Translations under genes and position numbers: made by a program
Notes under the pieces: generated by a model
Seen by the model: only the letters and a program-made list of their open reading frames with translations
What the model was told of the DNA's origin: nothing
Databases searched by the model: none
NCBI GenBank assembly: GCA_013214025.1
Contig: JABSRN010000008.1
Location: 1 to 64,000, forward strand
DNA from: Polyangiaceae bacterium
Lineage (GTDB): Bacteria > Myxococcota_A > Polyangia > Polyangiales > Polyangiaceae
DNA: 64,000 nt
Direction of reading: 5' to 3'
Shown: positions 59,301 through 64,000 of the stretch, in pieces
Layout: every line of letters starts with the position of its first letter
Numbering within the stretch: position 1 is the stretch's first letter

Positions 59301-59897
59301 TTCATCGGTCGGGTCGAGACCGGGCTGCAGCATATGGGGGGGGATCCGGCGGCCGACATCGCGTCCGCCTTCGCCCAGCAAGCAGCGAAGACCGCTGATT
59401 TTGTTCAGCGCTATGTGCGATTGCGGTTGGGTGCGCTGATCTTGGATCAGGAAATCGAGCGCTACAAAGAGTTGAATCAGGGTCCGATTTTGAAACGCGC
59501 CAACGAGCTATTTCCGGTGCTCACCGTGGGTCACTATACGGGGCTCCGAATCGGCCGCGACGACAAGGATGAGCAGCGTCTGGTCTGTGTCCGGGCGGAC
59601 TGCAAGGAGGTTGAGATTTCCGGTCTGAGCTCCGGCACGGCTGATCAGCTGTATCTCGCACTTCGCTTGGCGAGTCTTGAGCGCTTTGGCGCCGTCAACG
59701 ACCCGATGCCGGTCGTGCTGGACGATATCCTGCTCCATTTCGACGATGAGCGAGCGGCGGCGGCGCTGAGCGTTCTGGGTCAGTTTTCCCGACATTGTCA
59801 GGTGCTGTTTTTTACTCATCATGAACGGTTATTGGACCTCGCCCGGCAGGTCGTAAAACCGGAGATATTTCACGAAATTCGTCTCGAAACCCAGTGA
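56373..59897 (+). CDS. SbcC/YhaN-like AAA ATPase with long coiled coils
   Basis: 1,174 residues, GTG start overlapping the previous stop. N-terminal ATPase half: MKILELCLQAFGSF, Walker A GRNEAGKST (32-40). The central 900 residues are coiled coil with breaks; there is no obvious Cys-x-x-Cys zinc hook, which fits the YhaN branch rather than Rad50. C-terminal half: signature-like ISGLSSGTADQLYLALRLA, then Walker B with VVLDDILLHFDDERA, and a final FFTHHE switch His. A 21-bp tandem duplication near residue 365 repeats REDGTSN in the first coiled coil. It partners the YhaO-like nuclease. Confidence 0.88.
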   Translation: MKILELCLQAFGSFSERRLDFGDGRGLFVVYGRNEAGKSTALRAVTDLLYGIPPKTRDAHMHAMKDLRIGAKLQNGSTESVELIRRKGLKGTLLSPSGAVLDDAVMDAVLGGVNRAMFESVFGLTNDSLRAGAQALLEGSGSVGESLFEAGVGTAGVHQIVGSLKEDADALFTPRGRGRKHINSALTELKELRAQLTGSMLGAKAFLEQEASLTEAREKQLSLSEGRSRLDVERHRLMRLRRVLPLLGRLRQWELERDALGEIRPAIVEGSRVRQAALTETRECEAQIVRLSSELSDQRERADAIGPEKELLRVDESAIDELSTELGKYQSWQRDIPLRRGELRALEEDIDTLRSQVGANGREDGTSNREDGTSNLVDLILAGRVRTLAAKQSGLERDRAHASSQLRANERRLANLPKGTKGAEIRTTAGLRGAVNAARGARELVRRREEQRAVLEQGRLHFQSRIEALGISAGFVDGARAPAVPSAEALERAIAATQRLDQERSRLSDEQRAAETRLREVERDIDKLTRAGDVPTEEVLDRARQNRDESFAPVREAAAGRAEPVDSADYEQSVREVDHVADRLRREAERVARLVADEAELTHLNKLGKDFTERREAADEAERDAHSAWRSLWAADFSELANFDVPPPVDARPWLRRYDELCRMLPEMERHRVDVAKHAQECSNLRTALSAELAQLETNDVGGSGGDELISLLVRGEELCRREADSELERSRLLAERTSLEEARQLARAEADEAAASYGSWSTEWGEAMQQLNLPSTATPDEATAVLEHYSRLDNKNEQIRKMRRRIDGMLQLAGEFESLLARVSGLSSSPDGGMPQEQARAVIAEYRQARQMATDGRRLAGEIREKRLQLEEYERRKSQAAQQLEDLMLAASSETREVKSLDDLVAAEERAARAIALDGQIVEQQRELDVEGEGAKLEDLVAESSAVNRDELAARLDQIEEEMRSLDEAIEQNATFIGRVETGLQHMGGDPAADIASAFAQQAAKTADFVQRYVRLRLGALILDQEIERYKELNQGPILKRANELFPVLTVGHYTGLRIGRDDKDEQRLVCVRADCKEVEISGLSSGTADQLYLALRLASLERFGAVNDPMPVVLDDILLHFDDERAAAALSVLGQFSRHCQVLFFTHHERLLDLARQVVKPEIFHEIRLETQ
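57456..57497 (+). repeat. 21-bp perfect tandem duplication in yhaN-like gene
   Basis: CGCGAGGACGGCACCAGCAA plus T occurs twice in a row (57456-57476 and 57477-57497). It encodes the heptad REDGTSN twice, in frame, and inserts one heptad length into a coiled-coil region. Confidence 0.9.
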
Positions 59898-60122
59898 CAA
59901 TCCTTGGCTCGGTGCTGAATCTTGCGAGCGGGCCAGCGTGGAGTGATGGGCAGCCGCCTTGCTTTCGGGGGGTAGAGTTTCCAAATGTTTCGGCATTTCG
60001 GGACCTTGCGTCCCGGCTGACTTGAGTGAAAGTGGTCTGGGGACTAAGCTCCGCGCCCGGTCGATCCATAGCGCAGTGCCTCATGCCGGGGCGACACCGC
60101 TCGGCCACAGGAGAGCCCCAGA

Positions 60123-62801
60123 GTGCACACGTTTAAGCCCGAATCCCAGGACACAGACGCCGTCGAGACCCGAGAGTGGATCGAATCCCTGGAGGCCGTC
60201 GTCGAGACGTCGGGCACGAGCAGGGCGCGCTACGTGCTCAAGCGTCTCCTGGAGTCGGCGCGCCGGGAAGGAATCATCCCCGAGGGCCAGCTGACGACGG
60301 ATTATATCAATACGATTCCAGCGGATGAAGAGCGCAAATATCCTGGGGACTCGGGGATCGAGAAGCGCATCCGTCGCATCATTCGATGGAACGCGGTCGC
60401 GATGGTTCACCGCGCGAACAAGAATTCCGACGGCATCGGGGGGCATTTGTCGTCCTACGCCTCAAGCGCGAGCCTCTACGAGGTCGGTTTTAATCATTTC
60501 TTCCGCGGCAAGGAGGGTGAGGGCACCGGCGACCAAATTTACTACCAGGGCCATGCCGCTCCGGGCATCTACGCGCGCGCCTTCCTAGAAGGCCGACTGA
60601 GCGTCGATCAAATGGAGCGATTCCGTCGCGAATCCGATCGCGGTGTGGGCGGGCTCTCGTCGTATCCGCACCCTCGCCTGATGCCCGCGTTTTGGGAGTT
60701 CCCCACCGTCAGCATGGGTCTCGGTCCTCTGCACGCCATCTACCAAGCGCGCTTCAATCGTTATCTGCACAATCGTGGCATCGTGGACACCAGCAAATCG
60801 CGAGTCTGGGCATTCTTGGGCGACGGCGAAACGGACGAGCCAGAATCCTTGGGTAGCCTCAGCATCGCGGCTCGTGAGGGGCTCGACAATCTGAACTTCG
60901 TCATCAACTGCAACCTGCAGCGGCTCGACGGCCCGGTGCGTGGCAACGGCAAGATCATTCAAGAGTTGGAGGCGGTGTTCAGCGGTGCCGGCTGGCGCGT
61001 CATCAAGGTCATCTGGGGTCCCGAGTGGGACGCCCTGCTCGAACGAGATGAGCACGGCTTGCTGCGACGTCGCATGAACGAAGTCGTGGACGGCTCCTGG
61101 CAGAAGTACACCACCTCGCCCGGCTCCTACACGCGCTCGCATTTTTTCGGGACCGATCCCCGACTGCTCGAATTGGTCGAACACATGGACGATGACCAAA
61201 TCCGTCGTTTGCGCCGCGGTGGCCACAGCTACCGAAAGTTGTTCGCGGCCTACGAGGCTGCGGTGCAGTCGGATGGTCGTCCCACGGTTATTCTCGCCCA
61301 CACGGTCAAGGGTTGGACGCTGGGACAAGGTTTCGAGGGCAGTAACGTTACTCACGGCAAGAAGAAGATGGAGGATAAGGAGCTTCGCAAGTTCCGCGAC
61401 GAACTCCACTTGCCGATCTCCGACGAGAAGCTATCCGAGGCCCCGTTCTTCCACCCGGGTCGCGATAGCGAAGAAGTCGAATACATGTTGGAGCGCCGAG
61501 CAGAGCTGGGCGGCTGCATTCCCAAGCGTCGCAACCGCGAAGTGGTCGAGCTGGATCTGCCGGGCCCCGATCTTTACGGTGAGTTCTACAAAGGCATGGC
61601 CAAGGGCGCGGCGTCCACCACGATGGTGTTCGCTCGTCTGCTGTCCAAGTTCCTACGGGATAAGGCCATCGGCCCCCGCGTGGTGCCTATCATCCCCGAC
61701 GAAGCTCGTACCTTCGGTATGGACGCATTGTTCAGTCAGGTCGGCATTTATGCAGCCCATGGCCAGCTCTACGAGCCCGTCGATGCAGGGCGTTTGCTCT
61801 ATTACCGAGAGGCCAAGGACGGCCAGGTACTAGAGGAGGGCATCACCGAAGCCGGTAGCATGGCGTCCTTCGTCGCTGCGGCGACTGCCTACTCGGTTCA
61901 CGGCGAGCCGATGATTCCGTTTTACATCTTCTATTCGATGTTCGGTTTCCAACGTACCGGCGATCAGATGTGGGCCTGTGGCGACGCCATGGGGCGCGGC
62001 TTCTTGCTCGGTGCCACCGCCGGCCGAACGACTCTCAACGGAGAGGGCCTTCAGCACGAAGACGGCCACAGTCAGCTGCTGGCGAGCACCGTCCCCAATA
62101 TCGTGACCTACGATCCCGCTTTTGCCTTCGAGCTGGCGACCATCGTGGAAGACGGCATGCGACGCATGTACAAAGAGCACGAGAAAATTTACTACTATAT
62201 CACTCTGCAGAACGAGGCGTACCCGATGCCGGCCATGCCGGGTCCGGTGAAGCAGAACATCCTGCGGGGCCTGTATCGCTTCCAAGAAGGCGCCGAGGGC
62301 AAGAAGCACAGGATCCAACTCTTCGGCTCCGGATCCATCTTGCGTTGCGTGCTCAAGGCAGCCGAAATTCTCGCTGAGAAGTACGACGTGTCGGCGGACG
62401 TGTGGAGCGTCACCAGCTACAAGGAGCTGCGACGGGACGCACTCAACTGCGAACGCCACAACCGTTTGCACCCCGCCGACGAGCCCAAGATCCCCTACAT
62501 CACCCGTGCTCTTGAGAAGGCCGAAGGTCCCGTGGTCGCGGCCTCAGATTACATGACCCTGGTGCAAGATCAGATCTCCCGGTGGATCCCGAACCGTTTC
62601 GTCTGTCTCGGAACCGACGGTTTTGGTATGAGCGACACGCGCGAGGCGCTGCGTCGTCATTTCGAGGTGGACGCCGAGTGCATCGTGTTGGCGGCCCTAG
62701 ACGGGCTGCGCATGGACGGAAAAATCGAAGCGTCCGTCGTCGTGCAGGCCTTCGAAGATCTCGGTGTCGATCCGGAGAAGATCGCCCCGATCTCGATCTA
62801 G
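60123..62801 (+). CDS. aceE: Pyruvate dehydrogenase E1 component, homodimeric type
   Basis: 892 residues, GTG start with AGGAG 14 bases upstream. Typical AceE features: RANK and GGHLSSYASSASLYEVGFNH near 97-124, QGHAAPGIYARAFLEGRL, GGLSSYPHPRLMP, and the thiamine-diphosphate motif GDGETDE (233-239) with NCNLQ (262-266). The transketolase-like middle and C-terminal domains follow (TTLNGEGLQHEDGHS, GTDGFGMSDTREALR). It decarboxylates pyruvate and passes the acetyl unit to E2 lipoate. E2 and E3 genes are not within 1.2 kb downstream, where the strand changes; they must be elsewhere. Confidence 0.95.
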   Translation: MHTFKPESQDTDAVETREWIESLEAVVETSGTSRARYVLKRLLESARREGIIPEGQLTTDYINTIPADEERKYPGDSGIEKRIRRIIRWNAVAMVHRANKNSDGIGGHLSSYASSASLYEVGFNHFFRGKEGEGTGDQIYYQGHAAPGIYARAFLEGRLSVDQMERFRRESDRGVGGLSSYPHPRLMPAFWEFPTVSMGLGPLHAIYQARFNRYLHNRGIVDTSKSRVWAFLGDGETDEPESLGSLSIAAREGLDNLNFVINCNLQRLDGPVRGNGKIIQELEAVFSGAGWRVIKVIWGPEWDALLERDEHGLLRRRMNEVVDGSWQKYTTSPGSYTRSHFFGTDPRLLELVEHMDDDQIRRLRRGGHSYRKLFAAYEAAVQSDGRPTVILAHTVKGWTLGQGFEGSNVTHGKKKMEDKELRKFRDELHLPISDEKLSEAPFFHPGRDSEEVEYMLERRAELGGCIPKRRNREVVELDLPGPDLYGEFYKGMAKGAASTTMVFARLLSKFLRDKAIGPRVVPIIPDEARTFGMDALFSQVGIYAAHGQLYEPVDAGRLLYYREAKDGQVLEEGITEAGSMASFVAAATAYSVHGEPMIPFYIFYSMFGFQRTGDQMWACGDAMGRGFLLGATAGRTTLNGEGLQHEDGHSQLLASTVPNIVTYDPAFAFELATIVEDGMRRMYKEHEKIYYYITLQNEAYPMPAMPGPVKQNILRGLYRFQEGAEGKKHRIQLFGSGSILRCVLKAAEILAEKYDVSADVWSVTSYKELRRDALNCERHNRLHPADEPKIPYITRALEKAEGPVVAASDYMTLVQDQISRWIPNRFVCLGTDGFGMSDTREALRRHFEVDAECIVLAALDGLRMDGKIEASVVVQAFEDLGVDPEKIAPISI

Positions 62802-62845
62802 CCCGACGCTATCTCGGCGCGACGTCCCACCCCCCCTCTACGGTG

Positions 62846-62882
62846 GGCGGCCCCTTGGAGTTAAGGGGTCGCCTCCATTTTG
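62846..62882. terminator. Intrinsic terminator shared by aceE and mutT
   Basis: GGCGGCCCCTT and AAGGGGTCGCC form an 11-bp stem (one G-U) with a 6-base loop, followed by TCCATTTTG. It starts 45 bases after the aceE stop and spans the stop codon of the convergent mutT gene, so it can serve both. Confidence 0.75.
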
Positions 62883-63280
62883 TTCTGTGCCCAGGCAATT
62901 ACGTGGGGCCAAAGTTCCGAATTTGCCGCAGGAAACGTGTGCTTAGCGGAGTCGAGCGGCTCTATCCAGCGGAGCTCAGTCACCTCCCGACACGCGGCGT
63001 TCTCTCGACCCGACTGAAGGGAGCAGCCCACTGCTACCAGTTCGAGCGTCCGATCGGGATAGCGGTGCGTGATACGGGCGATGACAGCGTCGGGTGTGCC
63101 GACCAGTCCGACTTCTTCCTGCAGCTCGCGGATGGCGCAGACCTCGATAGTCTCGTCCGCTTCGCGCTTGCCTCCGGGAAATTCCCAGAGACCCCCCAGG
63201 TGAACGTTCTCGGGCCGACGCGTCACCAATATTCGTCCCGCGTCCCAGACGACGGCCAAACCAATCTCGACGATTTTCAT
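62861..63280 (-). CDS. mutT: Nudix hydrolase, MutT-type (8-oxo-dGTP diphosphatase-like)
   Basis: 139 residues. The Nudix box is complete: GGKREADETIEV followed by CAIRELQEEVGL, matching G-x5-E-x7-REUxEExGU. WEFPGGK before it is typical of MutT. The start MKIVEIGLAVVWDAGRILVTRRP fits the family. Its ATG overlaps the mutY stop by four bases, so the two repair genes for oxidised guanine are translated together: MutT cleans the nucleotide pool, MutY removes A opposite 8-oxoG. Confidence 0.9.
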   Translation of the reverse strand: MKIVEIGLAVVWDAGRILVTRRPENVHLGGLWEFPGGKREADETIEVCAIRELQEEVGLVGTPDAVIARITHRYPDRTLELVAVGCSLQSGRENAACREVTELRWIEPLDSAKHTFPAANSELWPHVIAWAQNKMEATP

Positions 63281-64000
63281 AGGTCAGATTTCTCGAGCGC
63301 GCGTGCGATACGTCGCTGAGCGGCGGGCATGGGCAGCTCTTCGAGATCGTCGGGATGCACCCAGCGGGCCGCAGATCGGGGCCGAAGCTTACCGCTGATT
63401 TTAGTAGCAGCGAACGCTTCGACCTCGATGCGGTATCGGGTCACGGCGTGGTGAAAGCTCATCAGCGCTTTCCGATCTTGTATTTCGAGCCCCAGGGGAG
63501 CTAGCAGTTTATTGATGGTGCTGGGGATTTGGGTCTTAGTCAGCACGTCCATGTTCGGAAACTCCCACATGCTCGGCCAACGGCGGGCATCCTGCGGTCG
63601 TTGAACGACCAACACTCGTGATCTGCGGGTGGCGACGACGGCGATATTACGAACCCGAGTGACAGCAGCGGCTTTGGGCAAGGCTGGAAGCGAGGCGGTG
63701 CGGTTGAGCCTGTGCGCTTCGCAGACCCGGCTCAAGGGGCAATCGGAGCAGCGCGGCTTCTGGGGGGTGCAGACCAGCGCGCCTAGTTCCATCAACGCCT
63801 GGTTGAAGGCGCCCGCCTGGCCCTTCACGATCAGGGATTCAGCTATCTCCCACAGAGTGTTCTTGAGCGGCGCGCGCGTTGGATCCGTGTCGAGCGCAAA
63901 GAGGCGACACAACACCCGCACCACGTTGCCGTCGACGATGGGCACGTCTTGGCGGAAGGCGATGCTAGCAATCGCGCCGGCGGAATACGGGCCAATGCCC
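63277..64000 (-). CDS. mutY: A/G-specific adenine DNA glycosylase (5' end outside window)
   Basis: At least 241 C-terminal residues; the frame is open to the window edge. The helix-hairpin-helix GIGPYSAGAIASIAF begins at the edge, followed by catalytic Asp in VPIVDGNVV. The 4Fe-4S ligands are in C-x6-C-x2-C-x5-C (CTPQKPRCSDCPLSRVC). The C-terminal 125 residues form the Nudix-like 8-oxoG recognition domain (VLVVQRPQDARRWPSMWEFP, HAVTRYRIEVEAF). The N-terminal part of the glycosylase fold is missing only because the window ends. Confidence 0.95.
   Translation of the reverse strand, partial: GIGPYSAGAIASIAFRQDVPIVDGNVVRVLCRLFALDTDPTRAPLKNTLWEIAESLIVKGQAGAFNQALMELGALVCTPQKPRCSDCPLSRVCEAHRLNRTASLPALPKAAAVTRVRNIAVVATRRSRVLVVQRPQDARRWPSMWEFPNMDVLTKTQIPSTINKLLAPLGLEIQDRKALMSFHHAVTRYRIEVEAFAATKISGKLRPRSAARWVHPDDLEELPMPAAQRRIARALEKSDL

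Noticed and set aside
59898-60122. Gap before aceE, checked for a pdhR-type operator or riboswitch
   Set aside because: No clear palindrome or known RNA motif beyond the ribosome-binding site.

Overview
The window looks like chromosomal DNA of a myxobacterium or close relative (Myxococcota). The G+C content is high (about 60% by eye). The evidence is the gene set: two Hanks-type Ser/Thr kinases, one with the HRDVSPQN catalytic loop common in myxobacteria; lipoproteins with Asp/Ala-rich low-complexity segments just after the lipobox; a Myxococcus-type cysteine-rich repeat lipoprotein; a DUF4388 (PATAN)-TPR protein; and SpoIIAA/STAS-like C-terminal domains. I see no phage, insertion sequence, CRISPR array, rRNA or convincing tRNA.

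Layout. 1-5.4 kb: tail of a Gly-rich protein, an alpha/beta hydrolase, and a run of secreted lipoproteins that includes a multiheme cytochrome c with up to 11 hemes. 5.5-11.4 kb: two Ser/Thr kinases and an envelope pair (Cys-rich-repeat lipoprotein plus TPR protein). 11.5-18 kb: a tautomerase broken by a one-base slip in a T run, a fatty acid desaturase, and a very large redox protein of about 1,600 residues that joins gamma-glutamylcyclotransferase-like, indoleamine-dioxygenase-like, P450-reductase-like, cytochrome b5 and STAS-like parts. 18-28.7 kb: hybrid histidine kinase, FecR-like protein, a Cys-free glutaredoxin-fold protein divergent from a zinc-ribbon M50 protease, a tatA gene, a small secreted pair, an RND exporter and an MFS transporter. 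28.8-33 kb: DHH phosphoesterase, DUF2061-APS kinase fusion, SDR enzyme and PlsC-like acyltransferase. 33-35.2 kb: a multi-domain sensor kinase in advanced decay. 36-37 kb: an iron-storage locus (bfd and bfr divergent around Fur-box-like palindromes). 37-41 kb: alanine dehydrogenase and a fusion of maleylacetate reductase with homogentisate 1,2-dioxygenase. 40.8-47.3 kb: PATAN-TPR protein, phosphatase-like lipoprotein, malic enzyme and glycerate kinase. 47.3-54.9 kb: a tightly coupled operon of four large GT-C-like membrane proteins. 55-60 kb: an SbcD/SbcC-like (YhaO/YhaN) pair. 60-64 kb: pyruvate dehydrogenase E1 (aceE), then mutT and mutY on the other strand.

How the genes fit together. Clear functional units are iron storage and release (bfd/bfr/Fur), oxidised-guanine repair (mutY-mutT, stop/start overlap), a DNA-end-processing pair (GTGA overlap), and probably PAPS metabolism (APS kinase beside a DHH phosphoesterase). 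The most unusual items are the two large fusions (13054-17877 and 38206-40647). They appear as uninterrupted reading frames with most family-defining residues present, so they are unlikely to be assembly artefacts, but their substrates cannot be read from sequence. Function assignments rest on motif recognition by eye; no database search was possible.
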